Assembly (NCBI GenBank): GCA_902494535.1
Contig: CABUTO010000004.1
Coordinates: 32,401-96,400, forward strand
Reading direction: 5' to 3'
Length of the DNA stretch: 64,000 nt
Source: an uncultured Collinsella sp.
GTDB lineage: Bacteria > Actinomycetota > Coriobacteriia > Coriobacteriales > Coriobacteriaceae
A program made the translations under genes and the position numbers. The notes under the pieces are model-generated. The model saw nothing but the letters and a program-made list of their open reading frames with translations, was not told where the DNA came from and ran no database searches. This document shows, in pieces, positions 35,098 through 44,318 of the stretch (its first letter is position 1; each line of letters starts with the position of its first letter).

Positions 35098-36402
35098 CTA
35101 CTTGCGCAGCGGCTTGGGCAGCGGAATGCCGGCGGCGATAACGGCGGCGATGATCATGCAGACGATACCCTTGAGCGGGAAGCACATGAGCAGCAGACCC
35201 ACAACCATGACGGGCTGGCGCATGACGGCGCCCATCGTCGATGCCGTGCAGACGGCGACACAAAAGACCGGATCGGCGCCGGTGAGGATGGCAAGGCCAT
35301 AGCCCAGACTTACGCCCGAGAAGATAACGGGGAAGAAGTGGCCTCCGCGCCAGCCCAAGTTGATGAGGGCAGGGGTTAGCATGGCCTTGACCAGACCGGT
35401 CGCGATGAGCACGCCGGCGGGAATGGTCAGGTAGGTTTCCATGAGCACGTCTGCTTGCGTCTCGCCGGCAAACATGGTGTACGGCAGAACCGTGCCACAG
35501 ATGGCGAGCGCCAAACCAGCCAGCATAGCCTTGACGACAGGACGCTCCCCTATTGCATGGGACAGCGCCTCGCTCGCGTGCTCAGAGACAAAGTACAGCC
35601 AACCGCATACGGTGCCGACCAACGCCAGCGGAATGAGCCAGACAAGTTCCAGGTTGCCCACCTCGGCGGACTCGAACCTGGGCATGCCCATGCCGCCGCC
35701 CACAAGCTGGCCAAGCAGCAGGTAGGTGCCCAGACCGCCGGCAATCGCAATGCCGTAGACCACCGTCTTTTGCGCCTTGGGCAGCTTGATGGTGATCTCG
35801 CCGGACGCGGTCTCATCGTCGACGTCTTTGCCCTGGCCGTCGGCGCTACCGGCGAGCGGAGCCACAAAGCCAAAGACGGGCGCGGTAAAGAGCGCCGTCA
35901 GGGCAGCCTGGGTACCCAGCAGCGTGAGCTCCCTAAACTCGGCGCCAAAGCGACGCATGCGGTCGCCGACCCAGCTGCACAGACCCGCGATAACGCCGGT
36001 CAGGCCGGCCTCCGGTCCAATACTTCCGCCAAACAGCAGCGGCAGCAATGCCGCGAGCGAAAGCTTGCCCAGATTGTCGTACGGGTAGCGCCCGTCTTGC
36101 TTGACCTTAACCATCACCTGGTTGAGGTCATCGGTCTTGGTGCCTGTCATCTTTTCGTACAGACCGATTAACAGGCCGCCCAGCAGACAGACAAAAAACG
36201 GGTACGGCAGAAAGCCAAACGGGCCGCTGGCGAGCTCGGGCGAAGCGACGCCCAGCGCGTGCGGAATCTCGGTCCATAGATAGTCGATGCCGTGCTCCAT
36301 CGCAAAAAAGAACAGCCAGACCGCGGCACCTGCGAACGCACCGGTCACGGCAACGCTGACCAAAAACAGCGCTCGGTTCGTGGGTTTAGTGAGCTTATCC
36401 AT
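35098..36402 (-). CDS. ClC-family chloride/ion channel or antiporter
   Basis: 434 residues with ten or more hydrophobic helices. ClC landmarks: LLFGGSIGPEAGLTGVIAGL (replaces GREGP with GPEAG), TALFTAPVFGF, and GWRGGHFFPVIFSGVSLG (GxFxP region). The first of these departs from the typical ion-binding motif, so anion selectivity and the proton-coupling glutamates cannot be assumed. Such GPEAG forms occur in a lineage of ClC proteins that may carry fluoride or other anions. GGGAGGA precedes the start. Confidence 0.85.
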   Translation of the reverse strand: MDKLTKPTNRALFLVSVAVTGAFAGAAVWLFFFAMEHGIDYLWTEIPHALGVASPELASGPFGFLPYPFFVCLLGGLLIGLYEKMTGTKTDDLNQVMVKVKQDGRYPYDNLGKLSLAALLPLLFGGSIGPEAGLTGVIAGLCSWVGDRMRRFGAEFRELTLLGTQAALTALFTAPVFGFVAPLAGSADGQGKDVDDETASGEITIKLPKAQKTVVYGIAIAGGLGTYLLLGQLVGGGMGMPRFESAEVGNLELVWLIPLALVGTVCGWLYFVSEHASEALSHAIGERPVVKAMLAGLALAICGTVLPYTMFAGETQADVLMETYLTIPAGVLIATGLVKAMLTPALINLGWRGGHFFPVIFSGVSLGYGLAILTGADPVFCVAVCTASTMGAVMRQPVMVVGLLLMCFPLKGIVCMIIAAVIAAGIPLPKPLRK

Positions 36403-36527
36403 CGGGTCCTCCCGCGGTCAAAGTCGACATAGATACGTTTTATTGTAGAGCGAGCGTGGTCCAGGCAAGCCAACCGTCTGCGCTGCAAACGGAGCCACCG
36501 GGGACCACGGCGGGACAGGCTCAAGGC

Positions 36528-37061
36528 TTATCCGTTGATAATTGATGCGATTTCGCGCAGATCCTCGGCAAAGTAAATGCCTTGCTGGCGCTGCGGGCTC
36601 GAAAGTCCCTTATCAATCATGTGCTCGAGCAACGCCTTGAGGTCGTTGTAGTAGCCCCCGAGGTTGTACAGGATGCACGGCGCATCGAGATGCCCCAACG
36701 ACACGGCGGACATGACCTCGGCAATCTCCTCGAGCGTGCCCGTGCCACCCGGGAAGGCAACGAACGCGTCACCGAGCTCAATCATCTTTGCTTTACGCTC
36801 TGCCATATCGCTCGTCACGATGAGGTCGTCAATACCGTCGTGCTGAAACTCGGCCTCGATAAAAAAGCTCGGCTCAACACCCGTCACGTGTCCACCTGCC
36901 TCGAGTACGCTATCGGCGAGCGCGCCCATCAGGCCCGATTTGGACCCGCCGTATACCAGCGCGTGCCCGTTGGAGCCAATCCAGTTGCCCAGCTCTTGCA
37001 CCGCAGGCAGAAATGCTGGGTCGTCACCAACGCTGGCGCCCAGGTATACCGTGATATTCAT
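36528..37061 (-). CDS. LOG-family protein (TIGR00730 type)
   Basis: 177 residues with a Rossmann-like fold. VYLGASVGDDPAF is the family's opening, ALVYGGSKSGLMGALAD is the nucleotide loop, and FPGGTGTLEEIAEVM is the LOG signature. Family members hydrolyse AMP and other nucleoside monophosphates, releasing ribose phosphate. ATG 37061 has a GGGGGA sequence upstream. Neighbours: ClC and K+ channel, both on the same strand, but no functional link is obvious. Confidence 0.92.
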   Translation of the reverse strand: MNITVYLGASVGDDPAFLPAVQELGNWIGSNGHALVYGGSKSGLMGALADSVLEAGGHVTGVEPSFFIEAEFQHDGIDDLIVTSDMAERKAKMIELGDAFVAFPGGTGTLEEIAEVMSAVSLGHLDAPCILYNLGGYYNDLKALLEHMIDKGLSSPQRQQGIYFAEDLREIASIING

Positions 37062-37097
37062 ATTCAGTCCCCCTCGTCGTGACGCGCGGCGCCCGTT

Positions 37098-37523
37098 CTA
37101 GCGTTGGCGTCGGCGATATTCGCGCACACGGCGCGACAGGTCGGCGAGCTCGTCACGATCGAGCTCCTCTAAATGCTCAAGATCGTCCATAAAGCGCGCC
37201 ATGGTGTCCTTTTGGCGCAGCTTGATGAGCGTATTGCAGTAGTTCACTGCCACGCCTGTGAGCATAGCGATGTAGAAGATGCTGATAACGCTCAGGATGA
37301 CGGTAATGGCGCGGGCGACCGGCGTCTCCGCCGGGATATCACCAAAGCCGATGGTCGAGACGGTCTCAAAGCTAAACCAGAGCCCGTCGCCAAACGTGAG
37401 GGTCGTGGGCTCGGACAGCCAGACAGCCGTTGAGCACAGCAGATAGAAGACGAGAAAAAGGCCCGTGATGCGCGCAAAACCAGCCTGGCGTAACACGTCG
37501 GCAAGCGTCCTCAACTTGTTCAT
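37098..37523 (-). CDS. Two-helix potassium channel family protein
   Basis: 141 residues from ATG 37523 (AAGGGG upstream); a longer upstream frame lacks a site. Helices GLFLVFYLLCSTAVWLS and AITVILSVISIFYIAMLTGV flank the pore loop FSFETVSTIGFGDIP, with selectivity filter TIGFGD. The C-terminal ~45 residues are charged and helical (MARFMDDLEHLEELDRDELADL). An Ion_trans_2-type channel; the ligand or voltage sensor is absent. It is divergent from the fused-SBP kinase gene. Confidence 0.9.
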   Translation of the reverse strand: MNKLRTLADVLRQAGFARITGLFLVFYLLCSTAVWLSEPTTLTFGDGLWFSFETVSTIGFGDIPAETPVARAITVILSVISIFYIAMLTGVAVNYCNTLIKLRQKDTMARFMDDLEHLEELDRDELADLSRRVREYRRRQR

Positions 37524-37577
37524 CGCGACCCCTTTTCCCAGACGCCCAATCACACTCGCCCGGTATTGTCCCACAAC

Positions 37578-37634
37578 CGGCAGTTAGGAACGTTCCTTTT
37601 GTGCCGGCAGAAAGGGACTAACCCCAACTGCCGG
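37578..37634. repeat. Compound palindrome between two divergent genes (family G)
   Basis: CCGGCAGTT (37578-37586) pairs with AACTGCCGG (37625-37633), and inside it a shorter CCGGCAG and GGAACGTTCC palindrome are nested. A further CCGGG follows. No second copy seen in this window. GGGAC-like core (AGGGACTAACCCC) recalls the other repeat families. Confidence 0.55.
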
Positions 37635-37721
37635 GCGGAACCGTCTAGCGGTGCTGCTGCCGACTGGGCAGGCGGAGCTGGTATTCTTATGCGGTAATGT
37701 CTCGATTCGTTAGGATTGCAT

Positions 37722-40526
37722 GTGAGAGCTGCCACTGCCCTTCGTTCAGTTATATGTCGCGCTCTGGTCGTTGCGCTTACCGCGCTCACCGTACTGAGCG
37801 CCGTCGCGCCCGCCCCCGCCTTTGCCGCCGACTCCGATCAGCAAGTCAAGACGGTCCGCGTCGGTTGGCTCGTCAACAACGAGGGCTTCCAGGACGGCAC
37901 TCCCGGCGAGCGTCTCTCGGGATGGGGCTACGAGTACCTCCAGACCCTGTCGTACTACACGCCCGGCTGGCGGTACGAATACGTCACCGGCACCTTCACC
38001 GAGCTTATGGACATGCTCGAGGCGGGCGAGATCGACCTCATGCCCAACATCTCCTACTCCGAGGAACGCGCCCAAAAGTTGCTCTTTTCCTCAAACCCCG
38101 AGGGCACCGAACGCTACTACATCTACGCCAGGCCCGATCGCGACGATCTGGCCAAGGGTGACCCCCAAGCGCTCCAGGGCCTTACCATCGGCTACAACCC
38201 CGGCGTTATGCAAACCTTCGTTGGCCAGCAGTGGCTCACCAACGAAGGAATCGCCTGCACATACAGGGAGTATGACGGAGACTCCGTTCTCTTTGACGCG
38301 CTCGCAAACAACGAGGTCGATGCCGTCATCATGAATGACACGATCTCGTCGCCCAGTGCCTCCCCCATGTTCTACATTGGTTCGAGCGACTACTACTTTG
38401 CCGTTCCCAAAAGCCGCCCCGACCTGATGAACGACATCAATGCTGCCATGACGGCAATCGCCCGCGTCAACCCACGCTATAACGACGAAGTCAAATCTAG
38501 CTACTCGACCCAAAACAGCGGTTCATCATCGCTCAACGGCCCCGAATGTTCCTGGCTCAAAGCAAATGACAACACCATCACGCTCGGCTACATTACGGGC
38601 AAACTCCCCTACTGTAACGAAGACGAAGACGGCGAAATGGAAGGTTCGCTCGCATCGCTTGCGACGACGCTGCACGATAAATTTGGCATTACGGTCAAAA
38701 CCGTCGCCTTTGATAGCTACAAGATGATGTCAAAGGCCCTGTCAAAAGGAAACATAGACGTTGCGCTGCCGGTATACCGGGATTACTGGTTTGCCGAGCA
38801 AACAGGCGTTGTGCAGTCGGTATCGTTGGGGACCATGCCCCTCACCGCCATCCACACCGGCAGCAACCTGAACAAAGACCTTCAGAGCATCGCCTGTACC
38901 AAATCATCGCTTATCAACCAAAATGCACTTGAAAGTCTGTTCCCCACAGCGACCGTAACCGAATACCAATCCGACGATGAAGCGTTCGACGCCCTCAGGA
39001 AGGGAACGGTGCACTGCATCGTCGCTCCCAGTTCACGCGTAAAAACCATCGGCGACCGTTATGATCTCGAGGACTGCGAGACGGTCGAGCTCCCTGACAC
39101 CTGTGAGCTCTCGTGCTGGATTTCTCGTGGCAAGCCCGAACTGCTGGGAATCATTAATAAAGGCATCATCAATGCCGGCGAATCGCTCTCCGCCAGCAGC
39201 TACTCCTCAACGTCATACACGGCACAGGAATCGGACACGTTCCAGTTTCTCTACCGCAACCGCGCCGCCATTGTGACTGTTATCATCTGCATTTTGCTCA
39301 CCAGCATCGTCATCCTTGCCTGGTCGCTTCAACGTGCGCAGAAAGAACAGCGGAAAGCCGACGCCGCCAACGCCGCTAAGACGGCATTCCTCACGCGCAT
39401 GAGCCACGACATCCGTACGCCGCTCAACGGCATCCTGGGCCTTATCGAGATCGAGGAATTGAAGGAAGGCGATATCCAGGTCGCCCGCGAGAGCCGTGCC
39501 AAGGCGCGCGTTGCCGCCAATCACCTGCTCTCACTGATCAACGATATCCTCGAGATGGGCAAAATCGAAGACCGCAAGCTAACACTGGAACATGTGCCTT
39601 TTAACCTCAAAGAGCTCTGTGACGATACGCTGGTACTGTGCAAGCTCCGCGCATCCGATAACTGCATCACAATGCAGGACAATAGTCTGCCGTACGCCAC
39701 GGGACCATACATGATCGGCAGTCCCACCCATATCCGACAGATCATGATCAACCTGTTAGACAATAGCATTAAGTACAACAAACGCGGCGGCTCCGTCACC
39801 TTTAGCTCAAAGACCAAGCCGCTCGATAACGGGCGCGTGCTCTTTTGCTTTAGCGTTTCGGACACCGGCATTGGCATGGCTCCCGAGTTTTTAAAGCATA
39901 TCTATGAGCCGTTTGCCCAAGAAGGTGACGATGCGCGCAGCAAGTTCCAAGGAACCGGCATGGGTATGCCAATCGTCAAGTCGCTTATTGAACTGATGGG
40001 CGGTACGATTGAGATTTCGAGTGAGGTTGGCGTGGGGAGTACGTTCAACGTCCAGATTCCGCTCGATATCGACAAGAACCCCCAGGCGCGGGCGAATACG
40101 GTCGAGAGAGCGCTCGACTGCTCGCTCGCCAACATGAACGTGCTGCTCGCCGAAGACAACGAATTGAATGCCGAGATTGCCCAGGCGCTGCTAGAATCCG
40201 AAGGCGTCGTGGTCACCCGCGCCGCCAACGGCAACGAAGTCGTCGATCTGTACCTGTCGCATCCTGCCGGCAGCTTCGATGCGATCCTGATGGACATTAT
40301 GATGCCGGGCATGGACGGCTACGAGGCAACCCGCGCGATTCGTCTGAGCGAGAAGGTCGATGCAGCCGATATCCCCATCATCGCGCTCACCGCCAACGCC
40401 TTTGCCGAAGACGCCCAGACGGCACACGCTGCCGGCATGAACGCTCATCTGTCCAAACCGATCGACTTTAGCAAGCTCAAAAACATACTCGCCCGCATCA
40501 AGAAAAACGGATCCGTTTCGCTATAG
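37722..40526 (+). CDS. Hybrid histidine kinase with two periplasmic SBP domains (BvgS/EvgS type)
   Basis: About 934 residues. Start uncertain: GTG 37722 has AGGA six bases upstream; TTG 37716 is an alternative. A signal peptide (residues 1-36, ending FAAD) leads to two tandem SBP_bac_3 domains (about 42-275 and 280-495) and one transmembrane helix near 513-535. Then HisKA ([12 protein letters not shown]562), HATPase ([11 protein letters not shown]1 DTGIGM, G2 GTGMGMPI) and REC (EDNELN, D858 in [17 protein letters not shown]). It should sense amino acids or similar ligands outside the cell and pass phosphate internally. No HPt domain or output gene is visible here. Confidence 0.9.
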   Translation: MRAATALRSVICRALVVALTALTVLSAVAPAPAFAADSDQQVKTVRVGWLVNNEGFQDGTPGERLSGWGYEYLQTLSYYTPGWRYEYVTGTFTELMDMLEAGEIDLMPNISYSEERAQKLLFSSNPEGTERYYIYARPDRDDLAKGDPQALQGLTIGYNPGVMQTFVGQQWLTNEGIACTYREYDGDSVLFDALANNEVDAVIMNDTISSPSASPMFYIGSSDYYFAVPKSRPDLMNDINAAMTAIARVNPRYNDEVKSSYSTQNSGSSSLNGPECSWLKANDNTITLGYITGKLPYCNEDEDGEMEGSLASLATTLHDKFGITVKTVAFDSYKMMSKALSKGNIDVALPVYRDYWFAEQTGVVQSVSLGTMPLTAIHTGSNLNKDLQSIACTKSSLINQNALESLFPTATVTEYQSDDEAFDALRKGTVHCIVAPSSRVKTIGDRYDLEDCETVELPDTCELSCWISRGKPELLGIINKGIINAGESLSASSYSSTSYTAQESDTFQFLYRNRAAIVTVIICILLTSIVILAWSLQRAQKEQRKADAANAAKTAFLTRMSHDIRTPLNGILGLIEIEELKEGDIQVARESRAKARVAANHLLSLINDILEMGKIEDRKLTLEHVPFNLKELCDDTLVLCKLRASDNCITMQDNSLPYATGPYMIGSPTHIRQIMINLLDNSIKYNKRGGSVTFSSKTKPLDNGRVLFCFSVSDTGIGMAPEFLKHIYEPFAQEGDDARSKFQGTGMGMPIVKSLIELMGGTIEISSEVGVGSTFNVQIPLDIDKNPQARANTVERALDCSLANMNVLLAEDNELNAEIAQALLESEGVVVTRAANGNEVVDLYLSHPAGSFDAILMDIMMPGMDGYEATRAIRLSEKVDAADIPIIALTANAFAEDAQTAHAAGMNAHLSKPIDFSKLKNILARIKKNGSVSL

Positions 40527-40566
40527 TTTTTGCAGCAACCACGCACGACCAGAAAGGAAGCCAACG

Positions 40567-41046
40567 ATGTTTAGGCCCTTACGTCGAAAGAAACGCGCCA
40601 TCACCGACGAGGAAGCGCGCAAACTGCTCGCCACCTGCAAGCGTGGCGTCTTTGCCGTCAACGGCGACGATGGCTACCCGTACGCCATTCCCGTCAACTA
40701 CTTCTTTGACGCCGAGCACGACAAGATTTATTTCCATGGCGCCAAGGCTGGCCACAAGGTCGACGCACTTAAGCGCGATGACAAGGTCTGCTTTACCGTT
40801 TACGGCAACGAGTGGCACCAGGACGGCGACTGGGCTCCCTACGTTATGAGTACCGTGGTCTTTGGCCGCTGTCGCCTGGCAAATGACACTCCCGCGTTTA
40901 TCGAGGATAAAGTCCGCCAGCTCGCGCTTAAGTACTACCCTTCTGCCGAAGAAGTCGAAGAGGAAATCGCCAAGGACATTAAGGGCGTCCAACTCTACGA
41001 GATTACGATTGAGCATCTCTGCGGCAAGCAGATTCAAGAAAAGTAA
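40567..41046 (+). CDS. Pyridoxamine-5'-phosphate-oxidase family protein (Nim-like)
   Basis: 159 residues of the FMN-binding split-barrel fold. GVFAVNGDDGYPYAIPVNYFFD is the typical first strand pair and DKIYFHGAKAGHKVDALKRDDKVCFTV matches nitroreductase-like members such as NimA (nitroimidazole resistance). A Nim-type activity would reduce 5-nitroimidazoles, but similar proteins are common in gut anaerobes and resistance is not shown. AAAGGAAG precedes ATG 40567. A strong hairpin follows the gene. Confidence 0.85.
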   Translation: MFRPLRRKKRAITDEEARKLLATCKRGVFAVNGDDGYPYAIPVNYFFDAEHDKIYFHGAKAGHKVDALKRDDKVCFTVYGNEWHQDGDWAPYVMSTVVFGRCRLANDTPAFIEDKVRQLALKYYPSAEEVEEEIAKDIKGVQLYEITIEHLCGKQIQEK

Positions 41047-41073
41047 GCCCCTCATCAGGCCTCATCAATAGCA

Positions 41074-41113
41074 ATATGGCTCGGTTCCAACCCACCTTGG
41101 AACCGAGCCATAT
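41074..41113. terminator. Long hairpin between convergent genes
   Basis: ATATGGCTCGGTTCCAA (41074-41090) pairs perfectly with TTGGAACCGAGCCATAT (41097-41113) around a 6-nt loop. It closes the PNP-oxidase-like gene and is 3 nt before the stop of the convergent kinase. It has no strong T run, so terminator activity may rest on the stem alone. Confidence 0.65.
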
Positions 41114-41115
41114 GC

Positions 41116-43308
41116 TTATGAAGCGTCGGCGGCTATGTGTGCAAGCGCCTCAACGAGCTCCTGCGAGCTCACAGGCTTGCTCAGGTGCGCGTTCATGCCC
41201 GCCTCGCGCGAAAGCCTACGGTCGTCGGCAAAGGCGTTGGCGCTCACGGCGATAATCGGCGTGAGCGCGGCATCCTCGCGATCGAGCGCTCGAATCCGAC
41301 GCGTGGCCTCAAGGCCATCGATACCGGGCATCATGATGTCCATCAACACCACGTCGTACTCGTGCGGCGCGCTCGCGGCAAACATCTCGACGGCAGACTC
41401 ACCATCCTTAGCATGCGTCACGACGGCGCCGGCGCGGGCGAGCGTAAACTGTGCAATCTCGGCATTCAGGTCGTTATCCTCTACGAGCAAAACGCGCAAG
41501 CCCTGGAGCGCATCGCCGTCACCCGCGTCCACGCGCACAGCCTGAGGAATCTCGGAGCGCTTGCACTTCTCAAACGGCAGACGGATGGTAAACGTCGTCC
41601 CCTGCCCCAAGATACTCGTAAAGCTCATGGTTCCGCCCATAAGCTCGACCAACTGTTTGGCAATAGGCGCACCCAGGCCAGTTCCCGATGAAGCGCCTTC
41701 CACCTGTTGCTCCTCGCGACAAAACGGCTCGTAGAGGTGCTGTTGAAACTCCTCGCTCATGCCAATACCGTTGTCGGCGATCGTGTATTCATAGACGGGG
41801 GCGCCATCCACTGGCTCCACCTCGCGGCATGTCAGGCGAACATAGCCGCCCCGGCGGTTGTACTTGACGGCATTACCGGCAATATTGAGCAACAAGCGCT
41901 TGAGGTGCGTCACGCTCACCCGCGCATAGGGATGATTAAGCGTCTGCTGGTCGCAGATAATTGTCACCAGACGCTCCTCGGCCTGGCGCTCCAGAATATC
42001 GCGCACCTCGTGGTTGAGGGTCACCAAGTTTGTGGGAACAAGCTCCAGTTCGATCTGCCCGCTCTCCAGACGACTCATATCCAGGGCCTCGTTGGCAAGA
42101 TCGAGCAGCAGTCCCGATGCCGTCCAGATCTTTGAGCGGCACTCGGTCTGCTTTTGCAGATCATCCGCATTGGCATCGCCGACCTCAACCATACCGCGAA
42201 TGCCGTTGATGGGCGTGCGCAGATCGTGGCTCATGCGACGCAAAAATTCCGTCTTTGCCGAGTTGGCAGACGAGGCCTCACGTGCCGCCTTTGCTAGCCT
42301 GTCGCCATAGTCGCGCTCCTGCTGCAGCAAGTCCGTCAAACGTCGACGATCAGCGCGGCGACGCGCCATCACAACAACGGCTATAACACCGCTGTAGAGC
42401 ACCAGCACGCCGGCAGCAACAGCGGCGACGACCTCAAAGTAGCGCCGCGCCGAGGCATAGGTGTACACGTAGAATTTTTGCGCTTTGCCGTATGTGCCCA
42501 AATACCACTCGCCGTTGACGTTGACCAGTCGGACTTTGCCGGGCAGGCATCGATCCTTAATTTCGTCGACAATGATGGCGTCCGTCGCAGGCAGGTCGAA
42601 CACGCCCAAGATGGTGGGTTCAACGGCGTTGGTCGCAACGACCTTGCCATCGTTTTCGATCACGATATTGCCGCTATCGATGGTCTCATAGCCTTCGAGC
42701 AGACTCTGCAGTTTGAGCGTATTGCTCGCAACCGCCTTCGCGCTCTGATGCCTTACCGCGATAACGATACCCTCGCCATCTTGCCGAGTAACGCAGCCAA
42801 TGTCTGCAACCGAATCATCCGCAAGCGTAATACGAGTGGTATAGGACTTAAGCGGATGGGTTGCCACCTCCAGCACGGGCGCTTTTTTGAGATGTGCAGC
42901 AAGCGACTCGTAGCCCACGCTATCCGTCGAGGACTCGGACACCAGGTTGCCCGATGCATCCGTCACGATCAGCGCGCTCACGTTGAACTGGTCAGCATAT
43001 TGCTCCAGCGTGGCGTTATCCACCGAGCCGTCGCGCTCCATATCGCGCGCCACCTCTCCGGCGATCTCCATAACGCGAATCAGGTTTTTGGTCGTATAGG
43101 CGCTATTGAACGCATCGTAGGAAAGGCTCTGGGTCGCCACGTAATCGACAACGTCGCCAAAGCGCTGCTCGGCCTGAGCTGTCGTGTAACCGTAGCTCAT
43201 CATGCCGGCAACAACCGAGAGCGCTATCCCCAACAGGGCGGCAAGGAGCCATGCCCCTGTCGAACGATTGCCCCGCTCCTCTACGGCGTGGTCGGGCGCA
43301 TCGATCAT
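41116..43308 (-). CDS. Hybrid sensor histidine kinase
   Basis: 730 residues. A membrane helix near 20-42 and a second near 290-315 flank a ~250-residue extracytoplasmic sensor rich in Thr/Ser/Asp. Then HisKA (MSHDLRTPING, H near 360), HATPase (NIAGNAVKYNRR, DNGIGM, GTGLGAPI) and a C-terminal REC (EDNDLNAE, phospho-Asp near 655 in MDIMMPGIDG, LSKPVSS). It has the same domain order as the kinase at 37722 but a different sensor. Its start overlaps the preceding SBP gene's stop by four bases, so the two proteins are translated in tandem and may act together. Confidence 0.9.
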   Translation of the reverse strand: MIDAPDHAVEERGNRSTGAWLLAALLGIALSVVAGMMSYGYTTAQAEQRFGDVVDYVATQSLSYDAFNSAYTTKNLIRVMEIAGEVARDMERDGSVDNATLEQYADQFNVSALIVTDASGNLVSESSTDSVGYESLAAHLKKAPVLEVATHPLKSYTTRITLADDSVADIGCVTRQDGEGIVIAVRHQSAKAVASNTLKLQSLLEGYETIDSGNIVIENDGKVVATNAVEPTILGVFDLPATDAIIVDEIKDRCLPGKVRLVNVNGEWYLGTYGKAQKFYVYTYASARRYFEVVAAVAAGVLVLYSGVIAVVVMARRRADRRRLTDLLQQERDYGDRLAKAAREASSANSAKTEFLRRMSHDLRTPINGIRGMVEVGDANADDLQKQTECRSKIWTASGLLLDLANEALDMSRLESGQIELELVPTNLVTLNHEVRDILERQAEERLVTIICDQQTLNHPYARVSVTHLKRLLLNIAGNAVKYNRRGGYVRLTCREVEPVDGAPVYEYTIADNGIGMSEEFQQHLYEPFCREEQQVEGASSGTGLGAPIAKQLVELMGGTMSFTSILGQGTTFTIRLPFEKCKRSEIPQAVRVDAGDGDALQGLRVLLVEDNDLNAEIAQFTLARAGAVVTHAKDGESAVEMFAASAPHEYDVVLMDIMMPGIDGLEATRRIRALDREDAALTPIIAVSANAFADDRRLSREAGMNAHLSKPVSSQELVEALAHIAADAS

Positions 43309-44174
43309 GACAGGCCCTCCATATTCAAAAATGGCGAAGGGTCATCAAAATACTTTGACACCAGACGTTCCATGGTGCCATCGGCAAGCATTTCTTGGTA
43401 GGCATGGGTAAGCTTAGCGTCGATGCCGCGCGTATCGTTTAGATCGAAAGCGGTACCCAAACCGACCTCTAGCAGCGGCTCATCCAAAATGCGATACGTC
43501 ACACCATAGTCTTTTTCGTAGGTGAGCAGCGAGGACTCATGCGCAGCGATGGCATCGACCAGACCCTCGACGAGCGCCGGGTTCAGGTATGAGCGGTCTG
43601 AAAAGCAGTAGAGCTCTTTGATCTGCGGAACGTTTTCATTTGTACGATTGAGCAAAATGCCCTCAGGCTTGGTGGTAGACTGAACCGCCACGACCTTGTC
43701 CTCAAGATCGGCAAGCGTGTAGATATCGCTCTCGGGATCGACCGCGACTACCTGGCGGCTCGCAAGGTACGGGCCGGCCCAACGATACTCGTTTTCGCGA
43801 CCCGTCATGCTAAAGCTGCCCATGACACAATCGAGTTCGCCGCTCGCCAGCATCTCTTTCTTCTTTTCCCAGTCGATCAGCTGGTATTTTGGCTTGTAAC
43901 CAATGCGGGCCAAAGCCTCGGTCAATATCTCGACATCCAGGCCAACGATATCGCCGTACTCGTCGGTATACACAAACGGTGGATAGAGGTCGCTTCCGAC
44001 GTTGAGCGTCTTAAGGTCGTCGCCTTTGACCTGAGAGGCGTCCAGGCCTTTTGATGCAGACGTCGAGGCTTCGTCATTCGGCCCAGAACAGCCAGCTATC
44101 GCTACGACAAAGGCGCTCGCCACTGCAAGCGCAACAAACAACGAAATGGCAACCGAGCGACGGGGTCTTTTCAT
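43305..44174 (-). CDS. Periplasmic substrate-binding lipoprotein (SBP_bac_3 family)
   Basis: 289 residues. An N-terminal lipobox (VVAIAGC, near residue 28) should anchor it to the membrane outside. The mature part has the SBP_bac_3 pattern: LNVGSDLYPPFVYTDEYGDIVGLDVEIL and KPKYQLIDWEKKKEMLASGELDCVMGSFSMT. Normally such proteins feed amino acid ABC transporters, but no permease or ATPase gene is nearby; instead it overlaps the hybrid kinase gene downstream (ATGA). I infer a sensory role, splitting between two genes what the kinase at 37722 carries in one. Confidence 0.9.
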   Translation of the reverse strand: MKRPRRSVAISLFVALAVASAFVVAIAGCSGPNDEASTSASKGLDASQVKGDDLKTLNVGSDLYPPFVYTDEYGDIVGLDVEILTEALARIGYKPKYQLIDWEKKKEMLASGELDCVMGSFSMTGRENEYRWAGPYLASRQVVAVDPESDIYTLADLEDKVVAVQSTTKPEGILLNRTNENVPQIKELYCFSDRSYLNPALVEGLVDAIAAHESSLLTYEKDYGVTYRILDEPLLEVGLGTAFDLNDTRGIDAKLTHAYQEMLADGTMERLVSKYFDDPSPFLNMEGLS

Positions 44175-44268
44175 CGAGCTCCAGACGATCCTGTTTACAG
44201 GCTGAAATGGTTAAAAATAATAGCAAATGAAACCACTCGAGCGCCCAATGGTTACAGACGCATTACCA

Positions 44269-44307
44269 TGCGGGGCCTTCTAGCCGACCTGGCAGAAGGC
44301 CCCGCAT
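44269..44307. terminator. Terminator next to the PatB-type gene
   Basis: ATGCGGGGCCTTC (44269-44281) pairs with GAAGGCCCCGCAT (44295-44307) around a 13-nt loop. It lies 12 nt downstream of the PatB-like stop on the minus strand; a T run is weak. Confidence 0.65.
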
Positions 44308-44318
44308 GCAGCGCGCGC

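Noticed and set aside
40567..41046. Nitroimidazole-resistance gene nim
   Set aside because: The split-barrel fold and length fit the Nim group, but the diagnostic residues cannot be verified by eye, so I kept the broad family name.
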